Positions 7,316 through 15,164 are shown, counted from the stretch's first letter. The stretch: DNA of 16,548 nucleotides from Phycisphaerae bacterium (GCA_029259995.1 JAJDEC010000089.1:1-16548); one strand, 5' to 3'. Notes: generated from the sequence alone by a model not told the origin. Numbers and translations: made by a program.

Positions 7316-7354
7316 GAGGGTCCGAGTAACGGCGAGCTCGGATCCTCTTTTTTT
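7316..7354 (+). terminator. Rho-independent terminator
   Basis: GAGGGTCCGAG (7316-7326) pairs with CTCGGATCCTC (7337-7347), allowing one G-U pair, and is followed directly by seven T's (7348-7354). It ends + strand transcription about 190 nt after the stop of the PH-like gene. Confidence 0.85.
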
Positions 7355-7419
7355 ATGCGCACTCCGAAGCAGATTTCGCTGATTGTCTATTTATAGGAAT
7401 CAGGATTTGCAGTCATCGC

Positions 7420-7461
7420 GCACGCATTGCGCGGTTCGCGCAGTTTCGGCTGCGCGCGTGC
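7420..7461. repeat. Overlapping alternative hairpins
   Basis: TGCGCG/CGCGCA (7428-7433, 7437-7442) and GCGCAG/CTGCGC (7438-7443, 7450-7455) share bases, so only one can form at a time. GCACGC/GCGTGC (7420-7425, 7456-7461) encloses both. No T-tract follows on either strand. Confidence 0.45.
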
Positions 7462-7495
7462 ATCGCAGTTACATACACTCGTGATCGTAAGAGGT

Positions 7496-8239
7496 TCAGA
7501 CGCCCCGTCGAACGGCGCTGGCGAACTGTTTGACTTCTTCCAGCGTCGAGCGGCCGGGCAAGTCGTGTTCGAGGCCGACATACTGGAAGCCCAGGCCAAG
7601 GCGATCGTCGCCGTGTATCACGCAATGGCGATACTGGGCTTCGACGAGCATCGGCTTGATGCCGGGGCGCTGCGTGACTTCGATGCCGACCAGATCGCCG
7701 ACCTGCAGGCGTGGATTCTGTTCGGAACGAACATCGATCATGATGCCGCCAACGGAGACGTTCGACACGCGTCCCGAACTGATGGGAAAGCAGACGCCCC
7801 CGCCGCTGGGAATACCGCCCTCCCAGACTTTTGCCGCAATAAACCTGTGCGACGGAATCACGACGCGCTGATAGGCACGACGCTGGACGGCGCGAATTTC
7901 GCCGGGTTCTCTGAGCACGATCGTGCCGGGCGCTGCATTCGCGATGGCGGCCGTGTCAGTCGAGATCTTTGAAACGAAGAGGCACTTCTTGTGTCCGCGC
8001 CGAAAGGCAACGCCGACTTCGATGTCGGGTGACGGGGCCACGGGCTGCCCTTCATTCACGGGCTCGGGGCGGGCGATCAGAATGGCCCCCAACGTTGGCT
8101 CGTAACCCAGCAGCTTGGAACGATACGACGCCCAATCACCGTCCATCGTCTGCGTGATGACAAGATCGACGACTTTTTCGGCCGCCCACGTGAACAATGC
8201 GGCATTCGGAGACGCTTCTACATTCGTACCGGCAGTCAT
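7496..8239 (-). CDS. PilZ domain protein, YcgR-like
   Basis: The protein has 247 residues. I chose ATG 8239 rather than the GTG at 8245 because AAGAGG lies 7 nt before the ATG, and the ATG overlaps the upstream stop as ATGA, so translation is probably coupled. The N-terminal ~115 residues resemble the YcgR N-terminal (PilZN) beta domain. The C-terminal PilZ domain carries both c-di-GMP motifs: RAYQR (R121, R125) and NVSVGG (N160, S162, G165). In this family the PilZ domain binds c-di-GMP and the protein alters motility, secretion or surface behaviour. It is cytosolic with no signal peptide. The partner gene directly upstream encodes a second PilZ protein of similar layout, so the two are probably paralogues acting together or on different targets. 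The PilZ call is firm; the output is unknown. Confidence 0.85.
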   Translation of the reverse strand: MTAGTNVEASPNAALFTWAAEKVVDLVITQTMDGDWASYRSKLLGYEPTLGAILIARPEPVNEGQPVAPSPDIEVGVAFRRGHKKCLFVSKISTDTAAIANAAPGTIVLREPGEIRAVQRRAYQRVVIPSHRFIAAKVWEGGIPSGGGVCFPISSGRVSNVSVGGIMIDVRSEQNPRLQVGDLVGIEVTQRPGIKPMLVEAQYRHCVIHGDDRLGLGFQYVGLEHDLPGRSTLEEVKQFASAVRRGV

Positions 8240-8946
8240 GCGCACACCTCTTCATCATCGACAGCGCGTGATTCCTCGCATTCAATCGCGAGGCGTAGTG
8301 CGCGAATGGCATCTGCATCTTCTTCCGACGTCAGGAACTGCAATCCCATGATGGATGTTCCGACGCTGGCAGGCGTAAAATTCGTGACGCGTGCATTCAA
8401 TTCGATCCGGCGATCGGTTCCCGGCAATGCGAATCTTGCACGCAGGCGATCCCGCTTCTGTAAGCCCGCCACAAGCGAGTCCTCGACACGGCAGGCCATC
8501 CCGTCGGAGCTGACGTTCAGAAGACTGACGGCCTGGATTCGTTCTCTGCCGTCTGTTTTCCACTCGAGCTCGACTTTTGAGGAGGGCGCGAGTTTGGCAC
8601 GCAGAAATCGACGTCGATCGAGAATCTTGATCGACGCGGGCCGGGACAGCGTCACGCCCTGCGTCTCGCCCCACTTGGGAAGGTCCAGAACCCGCACGGA
8701 CGCCGTGTAGCGACGATCGTGATAGATCCGAACATCGCACGACGTGCCGAGCAGCTTCGGCCAGTCGAACGCCGGACGGCCTGTCACTTCAACGAGCAGC
8801 GATTGGCTGTCGCCGGACAACAGGGTTCCATTGACGGTTCGTCCCGGCGCCGATTCGAATTCGATGACGATCTGGCAGCGCGCCGAGACTGCATCATCCA
8901 TGACGCGGGTTGCTTCGTTGGATTCGAGTTTGACTTTGGTATCCAT
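8236..8946 (-). CDS. PilZ domain protein, YcgR-like (first of a coupled pair)
   Basis: The protein has 236 residues from ATG 8946. An in-frame GTG at 9006 would add 20 residues; neither start has a strong ribosome binding site, so this choice is tentative. Residues 20-108 form an N-terminal beta domain like YcgR-N. The PilZ domain begins at RRRFLR, where R112 and R116 make the RxxxR loop, and NVSSDG (N144, S146, G149) is the second c-di-GMP motif. The tail is acidic and helical (DDEEVCA). The stop TGA overlaps the ATG of the next PilZ gene, so the pair is one operon. The hflX gene lies 164 nt upstream on the same strand. It probably senses c-di-GMP in the cytosol; the target cannot be read from the sequence. 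Confidence 0.85.
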   Translation of the reverse strand: MDTKVKLESNEATRVMDDAVSARCQIVIEFESAPGRTVNGTLLSGDSQSLLVEVTGRPAFDWPKLLGTSCDVRIYHDRRYTASVRVLDLPKWGETQGVTLSRPASIKILDRRRFLRAKLAPSSKVELEWKTDGRERIQAVSLLNVSSDGMACRVEDSLVAGLQKRDRLRARFALPGTDRRIELNARVTNFTPASVGTSIMGLQFLTSEEDADAIRALRLAIECEESRAVDDEEVCA

Positions 8947-9033
8947 GATGCCGTCCGTCCGTTTTGCGAGATTCCGCGCAGGCGGCAGTCGCCAGCCGCA
9001 AAGCACATCGAATGCTCCGCTATTCCTATTTTC

Positions 9034-9059
9034 GTTCCATGGGAACCAGCGCTTAAGCG
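9034..9059. promoter_or_regulatory. Two adjacent palindromes upstream of the PilZ operon
   Basis: GTTCC-ATG-GGAAC (9034-9046) and the perfect 10-bp palindrome CGCTTAAGCG (9050-9059) lie in the gap between hflX and the PilZ pair. Both look like dimeric protein binding sites, but I know no regulator for them. Confidence 0.35.
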
Positions 9060-9110
9060 ATGAATAGGACGTGATTCTGAGGCCGATAAACGACGCCGTG
9101 ACGACGGCGA

Positions 9111-10433
9111 TCAGGCGGAGGGAATTTCGCGAGCGCCCATTTGCAGAACGCGCGGCAGTTCCTGCGTGGGAACGCGCACATCCAGCCGGACCAGGCCGTC
9201 CTCATATTGGCGGTCCAGAATGTGTCCATGTCGGCTGAGATAGGCGAGCAGTTTCCCGTTGGATGACGACGCTTCCAGCATCACACGTGCGTAGCGTCCG
9301 CGAACGCGATCGATCACGCGCTCGCGAAGATCGAGCACGCCGGCGCCCGTGATGGCCGAAATCTCGACAGCCTCGGGCATGGCGGCCCGCAGGAGTTGGA
9401 TCTCCGAGTCATCACCGAGAACATCGACTTTGTTCAGGACGTTGATTCGTGCCGTTTCATGGCAACCCAACTCGTCCAGCACGCGTTCGACGGCGCGTGC
9501 CTGACCGACCGCATCATGACTGCTCGCATCGACGACATGCAGAAGCAAATCCGAATTGATCGTTTCCTCCAGCGTCGCTCGAAACGACGCCACGAGCTTG
9601 TGCGGCAGATTGCGAACAAAGCCGACGGTATCCGACAGCAGGGCCGATTGCCCCCCGCCGAGATTCCAGCGCCGCGTCTTCGTATCGAGCGTCGCAAACA
9701 ACTTGTCTTCGACAAGTGTGTCGGCGGCCGTCAACGCATTCATCAGTGTGCTCTTGCCGGCATTCGTGTAACCGACGAGGCTGATCGTGAAATGATCGCT
9801 GCGGGATTCGACTTCGCGTAACTTGCGCTTGTCGATCTTCGTGATCTGCTCTTTGAGCAATGTGACGCGCTTTTGAACGATGCGCCGATCGATTTCTATC
9901 TGGCGCTCACCCGGACCGCGCGTTCCGATTGCACCGACGGCGCCGGCGGTCGTCCCACCACCAGCGCCGGCAATGCGCTCCAGGTGTGTCCACATACCGC
10001 GAAGGCGCGGGGCTGTGTATTCGAGTTGGGCAAGTTCGACCTGGAGCCGGGCGGAATGCGTGCGCGCCCGCGTCGCGAAAATGTCGAGGATCAGTTCGGT
10101 CCGATCGATGACGCGGCGTTTCGTGAGTTTCTCGATTTCGCGAATCTGGGATGGGGCGAGTTCGTTGTCGAAGATAATCAGATCGCCTTCTTTTTCTTCG
10201 ACGTAATCCGCGAGGGCCCTGGCCTTTCCGGTGCCAATGTAAGTCGCCGCGCAGATTTTCTGCCGTTTCTGAATCATCCGGCCGACGACGTCCGCGCCGG
10301 CGGCCGAAGCAAGGCCCGCCAGTTCCGCAAGCGGATCGTATCGCGTGCCCGACATCTCCTGATTGGGCAGGAGCAGGCCGACGAGCACGGCTCGTTCGGC
10401 TGCGACGCTTTCTTTCTGTTTCTCGGGTAACAA
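9111..10433 (-). CDS. hflX: HflX, ribosome-associated GTPase
   Basis: The protein has 440 residues, a usual length for HflX. The N-terminal HflX domain (about 15-130) is followed by the family's glycine-rich linker (about 157-177, GAGGGTTAGAVGAIGTRGPG) and a helical stretch to about 210. The GTPase domain has GYTNAGKST at 221-229 (G1), DTVG at 268-271 with FVRNLPHKLV just after it (typical of HflX), and NKVD at 334-337 (G4). HflX binds 50S or stalled 70S ribosomes and splits them, often in heat or antibiotic stress. The start is the TTG at 10433, with AGGTAG about 10 nt upstream; the frame is open further upstream, so the start is moderately sure, though the N-terminus fits the family. It is divergent from the methyltransferase gene and lies upstream of the PilZ pair on the same strand. 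Confidence 0.93.
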   Translation of the reverse strand: MLPEKQKESVAAERAVLVGLLLPNQEMSGTRYDPLAELAGLASAAGADVVGRMIQKRQKICAATYIGTGKARALADYVEEKEGDLIIFDNELAPSQIREIEKLTKRRVIDRTELILDIFATRARTHSARLQVELAQLEYTAPRLRGMWTHLERIAGAGGGTTAGAVGAIGTRGPGERQIEIDRRIVQKRVTLLKEQITKIDKRKLREVESRSDHFTISLVGYTNAGKSTLMNALTAADTLVEDKLFATLDTKTRRWNLGGGQSALLSDTVGFVRNLPHKLVASFRATLEETINSDLLLHVVDASSHDAVGQARAVERVLDELGCHETARINVLNKVDVLGDDSEIQLLRAAMPEAVEISAITGAGVLDLRERVIDRVRGRYARVMLEASSSNGKLLAYLSRHGHILDRQYEDGLVRLDVRVPTQELPRVLQMGAREIPSA

Positions 10434-10589
10434 CGGTCTGAATCTACCTGCCGACGAACCGGGGACGATTTTCCAAGTGCGGAAACCTCAATGACGTCGA
10501 TTGTACGAGGGCGATCCGCTGTAAACAAACCCGACGCCCTATCCCGGGATATGGCGTCCGGGCGGGCATTGCGCCGATACTCAGAAGTA

Positions 10590-11405
10590 ATGGCACTTTC
10601 GAGTCCTATTTGGTTCGCAGGCCTTCCCGCCCGATTCATCGATCGGCTGCGTTGGGAATGGCGCGAATGGCACGCGCCGTCCCTTCCGTCTTTTCAGCAC
10701 GAGGAACTCGATCACGCGTTGCTCGATCTTATTCCGTGGCGCGAAGGCGAACGCGTGCTCGACGTCGGTTGTGCACACGGCGGCTACCTCAGGCAACTCG
10801 CCGATCGAAACGTCGATGTTCATGGACTCGACATTTCCCTCGAATCGCTCAACAAAGCGAAGTCAGTCGGTCGACCGCTCGTCGCCGCATCGGGCGATCA
10901 ACTGCCAATGCGTGACGATTCATTCGACACGATTCTCTGCCACAAGACGATGTACTTGTTTTCGACACCCGAGAAAGCGCTGAGGGAATTCGCGCGCGTG
11001 CTGCGCCCGAATGGCCGTCTGGTCTTCAGCACCTCGGCGACGCAATCCCCTTATGGGTTGGCGCAGTCCGCCGCCGTACGCCTGTTCGGCCGGCGCAATT
11101 GGGATTTCGGAAATCGACTGGGACCGAAGGCGTGGGTTCGTCTGGCGAGCGCATGCGGATTTGGCGACGCCCGATTCTACTCGTGCAATCTCGTAATGCC
11201 GATCGTGTTCCGTGTGTGCGATCGCTGGATCGTGCCGAATGAATGGATGCGCCGATACGCCCGGCTATGCCGCCGTATCAGCGGCCTGCCCATCGAGGGC
11301 GTACATCCCCGCCGGTTGGCGCAAGACTACTTCGTGACAATTCGCAATCTGCCAGTCGCTCGACATTTATGCGACGATCGGGCAAATCAACAACTGCTCA
11401 TATAG
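10590..11405 (+). CDS. Class I SAM-dependent methyltransferase
   Basis: The protein has 271 residues from ATG 10590. In-frame ATGs at 10551 and 10491 would add up to 33 weakly conserved-looking residues; no start has a clear ribosome binding site, so the choice is by protein appearance. VLDVGCAHGG (56-65) is SAM motif I, HGLDIS is motif II, and LPMRDDSFDTILC with LREFARVLRPNGRLVFST form the post-motif elements of the Methyltransf_11 group. No membrane segment is seen. The C-terminal ~120 residues are rich in Arg and aromatic residues and not assigned. Substrates for this group range from ubiquinone precursors to small metabolites and proteins and cannot be told from sequence. Its 3' end overlaps by 19 nt the end of the convergent Rdx-like gene. 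Confidence 0.85.
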   Translation: MALSSPIWFAGLPARFIDRLRWEWREWHAPSLPSFQHEELDHALLDLIPWREGERVLDVGCAHGGYLRQLADRNVDVHGLDISLESLNKAKSVGRPLVAASGDQLPMRDDSFDTILCHKTMYLFSTPEKALREFARVLRPNGRLVFSTSATQSPYGLAQSAAVRLFGRRNWDFGNRLGPKAWVRLASACGFGDARFYSCNLVMPIVFRVCDRWIVPNEWMRRYARLCRRISGLPIEGVHPRRLAQDYFVTIRNLPVARHLCDDRANQQLLI

Positions 11406-11608
11406 CCCAGAATATCGTCAACCTCCGGAAGTTTGCCGGTATGTTCCATGGAGTAGATCAGATCGCCGTTCAATCGAACGTCGAATACATTCCCTGATCC
11501 GTGGATCATTTCGGGCTCGATACCACGGGCTTCCCGGATCTCAGCCGCCAAGCGATCGGCGTGTTGCTCGAAATCCGGCACGCGCCGATAGATGATCGAA
11601 ATGCGCAT
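11387..11608 (-). CDS. Rdx/SelW-like small protein lacking the redox cysteines
   Basis: The protein has 73 residues from ATG 11608, preceded by AAGGGG at about 4 nt; the frame is open to 11659 without a better start. The pattern IIYRRVPDF, then ADRLAAEI, then GNVFDVRLNGDLIYSMEHTGKLPE fits the SelT/SelW/SelH (Rdx) thioredoxin-like family, where a beta-strand is followed by a CxxC or CxxU site and later the G.F.V...G..I.S sequence. Here the C-x-x-C site reads R-R-V-P, so thiol redox chemistry at that site is absent; no in-frame TGA (selenocysteine) occurs there. Its 3' end overlaps the methyltransferase gene end. It could be a structural or binding remnant, or a distinct subgroup. The family call is moderately sure; the function is unknown. 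Confidence 0.7.
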   Translation of the reverse strand: MRISIIYRRVPDFEQHADRLAAEIREARGIEPEMIHGSGNVFDVRLNGDLIYSMEHTGKLPEVDDILGYMSSC

Positions 11609-11814
11609 TCGTCCCCTTCCCCAAGAGCGATGACTGTCACCTGGACCGTGGCGAAACACTAAGGCGACCTCGCAAAACCATCAATAGGCTAATCGGGAAT
11701 TCGGGGCCAACACGCGGTCACTGCCACGCCGGGGCGTGTGAATGAAGACCAGAATGTATCTTTTATCACCCAACTTCCGGGATGGAGAGAAATCCGAAGA
11801 TCATAAGTGAGTTT

Positions 11815-11831
11815 CGGCGAAAGATTCGCCG
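11815..11831 (-). terminator. Hairpin shortly after the carboxypeptidase stop
   Basis: CGGCGAA (11815-11821) pairs with TTCGCCG (11825-11831) 11 nt downstream of the stop on the - strand. No T-tract follows directly, so it is only a possible terminator or transcript-stabilising hairpin. Confidence 0.35.
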
Positions 11832-11842
11832 TCGATGCCCGG

Positions 11843-13546
11843 CTATGGGCAGTTCGAAGACGAAAGCAACTCGGCCGCAAAGAGAGATACGTCCGCTATG
11901 GAAACAAGACAATCGTCGTCGAAGTCCCCGCGCCGACGCTGGTCGGCAGATGCATTGACACCCGCATCAATCGCACTTGCGAACATACCGATATCGAGCC
12001 CGTTCACAGTGCAATCATCGTTCATATCGCCTGTCAGGATGGCGCCGCCCGAAGACGGCACGAGTTCGATCTCAACATCCACAGGCGCATTGCCAACGAC
12101 CACGACGACGTCCTGCGACAGATAGCCATCCTTTGTCACGCGAATCGTGTAGGAGTTGTTGGGCGGTACAACATAAGTCCATCTGCCAAACGGAAGCGTC
12201 GCAACACGCGGCAGTTCTCCCGTGTCATACGTGTAGTCGAGCAACGTCAATTCTGCGTCGATGGGGACGCATTGGGATACGACATGTGCGTCTATGCGCG
12301 CTTCGCCCAGGCGCGTAAATAAGTACTGCCAGCCGGCGCGATTTCGCGCAACGATGCCGGCCACGGAGGAAAAAGCGGGCTGAAATGTCGTCGCCGTCTC
12401 CACGATGAACGGATACGCGCCTTCGTGAGCGTAGTACCAACTGGTGTCGTCGCCGTTCACGGGGCCGATGGCCTCGGGCGAAAACACGCTGTAGCTGACG
12501 CCGTCGACGCCTCCAATCGCATTCGCCATGCCGTGCATCATCGTGTTCACGGCGTCGTGCTCCGGCATCCGCATGTCGGGAAAACCGGGATTGCAGGCGT
12601 AAGGATAGTCGATGAATCGGCCAAACGAATGGTAAGAAACGACCATCGTGAAGTGCATGAGCTGCGCCAGCGCCATCATGGCCTGGGTTTCCGGCTCCGA
12701 CGCGGCGGATGAACCGCGATAGGCGTCGGAGCATTGGTTGCCGCTGCTTCCGGGACCGCGTTCACACACGTTCCCAGCACCCCACTTGTATGGATAGTTG
12801 CGATTCAGATCGACGCCCGGATCCGCGCCAGTGCAGACTTGCCGCGTGTTCTTGCGATGGAACGTATCCCCGTTGTGTACGCGGTCGCTGCCGTCCGGAT
12901 TCACCATCGGCACGAGGATCGACTTGTAATTCTCCACCCACGAGACGATCTGGGCATCGTTCGCCGCGTAGCCGTCCGTCAACGTGTCGATGGCATCTGT
13001 GACGATGTGCGGCGTGACGACTTCCCGCGAGTGATGCAGGCCGTTCAGAAGCACGGCGGGTTCGTCTTCGTCGATGCCGGGCTGATCGGAGATTTCGATC
13101 GCCCAGATGTCGCGACCGTCTGTCGTCGTCCCCACGGAGAAGACGCGCGTGATCGACGGATGATCGGCGTTGACCTGGTTGAGAAACGCCTCGACTTCCG
13201 TCGGATCGAGGTACTGCGGATCGAGACCGCCGCGTGGGCCGGCCGGCGGCGTTGACAGGTCCCGCACAACGAGAAAGCCCTGATTCTGTACCGAATCCAG
13301 CATTTCGTTGTCGCTTACGTCAACAATCAGGCGACGCTCGGACACGTGAATGCCGCAGCGATCCACGATGGCGCCGTGTTGGGCGAGCCACGCAATCGCG
13401 GCGCGCATGTCGGCTTCATCATTCGCCGCGACCTGCGCTGCCGGCAGCTGAAGTTCGAGATTTCGAGGCGTGTCGGCGCGCAGCGTGCCGGCGAATCCCA
13501 CAACGAATGCCATCGCGGCAATCGCGAATGTACGGACGTAATCCAT
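11843..13546 (-). CDS. Exported M14 zinc carboxypeptidase with C-terminal dockerin
   Basis: The protein has 567 residues from ATG 13546, preceded by AGGTGG at about 5 nt; an in-frame GTG at 13555 is the alternative. It opens with a signal peptide (FAIAAMAFVVGFAG) and an N-terminal ~85-residue segment that could be a propeptide. The M14 metallocarboxypeptidase domain (about 110-410) shows the HSRE zinc motif (H172, E175), VNPDG, DLNRNYPYKWG, the third zinc ligand H306 in SYHSFG, and the catalytic glutamate E383 in FIVETA. After it, PNNSYTIRVTKDGYLSQDV suggests a small beta domain, and the last ~60 residues are a dockerin with two Asp-rich calcium loops (GDMNDDCTVNGLDIGMF and GDFDDDCLVSIADVSLF). 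It probably trims C-terminal residues from peptides outside the cell and may dock to an unseen cohesin. The transporter gene lies upstream on the same strand. Confidence 0.92.
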   Translation of the reverse strand: MDYVRTFAIAAMAFVVGFAGTLRADTPRNLELQLPAAQVAANDEADMRAAIAWLAQHGAIVDRCGIHVSERRLIVDVSDNEMLDSVQNQGFLVVRDLSTPPAGPRGGLDPQYLDPTEVEAFLNQVNADHPSITRVFSVGTTTDGRDIWAIEISDQPGIDEDEPAVLLNGLHHSREVVTPHIVTDAIDTLTDGYAANDAQIVSWVENYKSILVPMVNPDGSDRVHNGDTFHRKNTRQVCTGADPGVDLNRNYPYKWGAGNVCERGPGSSGNQCSDAYRGSSAASEPETQAMMALAQLMHFTMVVSYHSFGRFIDYPYACNPGFPDMRMPEHDAVNTMMHGMANAIGGVDGVSYSVFSPEAIGPVNGDDTSWYYAHEGAYPFIVETATTFQPAFSSVAGIVARNRAGWQYLFTRLGEARIDAHVVSQCVPIDAELTLLDYTYDTGELPRVATLPFGRWTYVVPPNNSYTIRVTKDGYLSQDVVVVVGNAPVDVEIELVPSSGGAILTGDMNDDCTVNGLDIGMFASAIDAGVNASADQRRRGDFDDDCLVSIADVSLFAAELLSSSNCP

Positions 13547-13616
13547 GAACCCCACCTGTTGTTCCGCGTGCGGCGATCACCTCCTGGCGACCAACTCGCG
13601 CGGAATGTCTGCTCTC

Positions 13617-13646
13617 ATTCTATGAAAGTCGACGCCGTCAATCCAA
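13617..13646 (-). promoter_or_regulatory. Possible promoter of the carboxypeptidase gene
   Basis: On the - strand TTGGAT (13646-13641) and TAGAAT (13622-13617) are 18 nt apart; the -10 matches 5 of 6 bases and the -35 matches 3 of 6. A start near 13610 would leave a leader of about 65 nt. Confidence 0.35.
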
Positions 13647-13715
13647 CGGCCAATAAGAATGGGGTTCCAGGAGATGCCTCGCGGATTCAGTTCCCGGATG
13701 AAACGCCTCAGCGTC

Positions 13716-15164
13716 CTACACGATGAACAAGAACGTCACAACGATGAACACGGGAATCAAGACCAGTCCGCTGAACAGCATATAGCCGAAGAAGCTGGGC
13801 ATTTTGACGCCTTCGTGTTCGGCGATGCTCTTGACCATGAAGTTGGGACCGTTGCCGATGTAGGTGTTCGCCCCCATAAAGACGGCGCCCAGGCTGATCG
13901 CGATGAGATACGGTTCGGCAACGTGGGTTTCTGCCACGGCGGAAATGCCCTGCGCGAGCGGCAGCGTCTTGGCGGTCTCGAAGAACACGACATACGTCGG
14001 CGCGTTATCAAGGCAGCTGCTCAGGATGCCGGTCGCCCAGAAGAACTCCCAACCCGTGTCGATGCCCAGTTCGGATCCCCTGGCGTTCAGGATCTCGATG
14101 GGGACCTGCATGCAGACAAAGATTCCGATGAACAGGCAGGCGACTTCAAGAATCGCGACGTAGTTGAAGTTGTTCTCTTTGCGCAGCGTACCGGGCGTGA
14201 AGTAGAGCGACAGCAGGACGAACGACGTCTGCACGAGTTCCCGGCAGAAGGTGAACGGCTCCCAGCCGTTCTCGATGTCGAGGAATGGCTTGCCGGGGGC
14301 AAGCGTGCCCGTCGCAAAAACAACGCCGGCCAGGAAAAGGAAGTTGATCTTCCCGCTGATCGAGATCTTGCGGACCTGAGTTTCGTCGAGCCTGATGTCT
14401 CTCAGCGTTTCCTTCTTGTAAGCGACGCTGTCCCAGATGTAGTAAATCACGAGCAGGACGACGATGACAAAGGCCCACTCCTTCCAGAGATGGAGCGTCC
14501 AAAGGAAAGGAACGCCCTTCAGATATCCCAGGAACAAGGGCGGATCGCCGATCGGCAGCAATGTGCCGCCGATATTGCTGACAATAAAGATGAAGAAGAT
14601 CACGGTATGCACAACGTGTTTGCGCTCGGAGTTCGTCTTCAGCAGCGGCCGAATCAGCAGCATGGAGGCGCCCGTTGTACCAATCAGGCTGGCGAGGAGG
14701 CCGCCGATCGCCAGGAAGATGACGTTCGTCCGCGGATGCGCGGGAATATCGCCGCGGACGCTGATTCCGCCTGAAATCACATAGAGGCTGAAAAGGAGAG
14801 AGATGAACGGGATGTACTCCATCAGCGCGTTGCCGAGAACGCCGGCGGCCGTCGCGATTCCTTGGCCCGTTGTGTAGTGACCGTCATGTTCGTGGACGTC
14901 GAGCCCCGTACTCGCGAGCGTGTGGCCGAGCCAGTGATCGTGAACATGCGTGCCGTTGTCGCGCATGAAGTAGTAACCCAGCGTGACAAATCCGAGCACG
15001 AGGGCCACGATCAGCTTGTTCTTGTTCTGGTGCCACCAGTGTTCAGTCTTGTGAACCAACGGCAGGACCGCGATGCACAGCAGGAGCACCGCGAACGGCG
15101 TGACCCAAAGCAGACTTGGAATCGAATGTTCGGTTCCGCCGGCGGCGGCTTCAGCTAGAAACAT
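13716..15164 (-). CDS. CitMHS/NhaD-like ion transporter (putative Na+/H+ antiporter or citrate-type permease)
   Basis: The protein has 482 residues with about ten to twelve hydrophobic segments. NIGGTLLPIGDPPLFLG (197-213), LDNAPTYVVFF (385-395) and GANTYIGNGPNFM (431-443) are typical of the ion-transporter superfamily branch that includes CitMHS and NhaD; members move Na+ and H+, or citrate with a metal ion. The direction and substrate cannot be told here. A His- and Asp-rich loop (HVHDHWLGHTLASTGLDVHEHDGHY, 73-97) between early membrane helices is unusual and could bind metal or sense pH. AAAGGA lies 7 nt before the ATG at 15164. The gene is divergent from the DUF1579 gene across a 408-nt region, and the carboxypeptidase gene follows 169 nt after its stop, probably with its own promoter. 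The family call is good; substrate identity is open. Confidence 0.85.
   Translation of the reverse strand: MFLAEAAAGGTEHSIPSLLWVTPFAVLLLCIAVLPLVHKTEHWWHQNKNKLIVALVLGFVTLGYYFMRDNGTHVHDHWLGHTLASTGLDVHEHDGHYTTGQGIATAAGVLGNALMEYIPFISLLFSLYVISGGISVRGDIPAHPRTNVIFLAIGGLLASLIGTTGASMLLIRPLLKTNSERKHVVHTVIFFIFIVSNIGGTLLPIGDPPLFLGYLKGVPFLWTLHLWKEWAFVIVVLLVIYYIWDSVAYKKETLRDIRLDETQVRKISISGKINFLFLAGVVFATGTLAPGKPFLDIENGWEPFTFCRELVQTSFVLLSLYFTPGTLRKENNFNYVAILEVACLFIGIFVCMQVPIEILNARGSELGIDTGWEFFWATGILSSCLDNAPTYVVFFETAKTLPLAQGISAVAETHVAEPYLIAISLGAVFMGANTYIGNGPNFMVKSIAEHEGVKMPSFFGYMLFSGLVLIPVFIVVTFLFIV

Larger units (their letters stand above)
7161..7495. other. 335-nt gene-free interval between convergent genes
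   Basis: I see no convincing coding region here. The left part (7161-7270) is unremarkable. Then come two RNA hairpins ending in a T-tract (7274-7354) on the + strand, then a GC-rich set of alternative hairpins (7420-7461) near the end of the convergent PilZ gene. Confidence 0.6.

Noticed and set aside
10508..10540. AGGGCG...CGCCCT inverted repeat between hflX and the methyltransferase
   Set aside because: A 6-bp stem with a 21-nt loop is within chance in a GC-rich gap and is not next to a promoter motif I can defend.
11399..11608. Possible selenoprotein, because the family includes SelW
   Set aside because: No in-frame TGA is present at the redox position; the codons read Arg-Arg-Val-Pro.
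11725..11738. CACGCC-GG-GGCGTG palindrome
   Set aside because: The loop is too short for a clean hairpin, no T-tract follows and it is not next to a gene end, so there is no basis for calling a terminator or operator.
13659..14774. 371-codon ORF on the + strand within the antiporter gene
   Set aside because: It is the mirror of a membrane protein gene: Glu/Asp/Gln-rich text with no domain, while the - strand frame shows transporter motifs.
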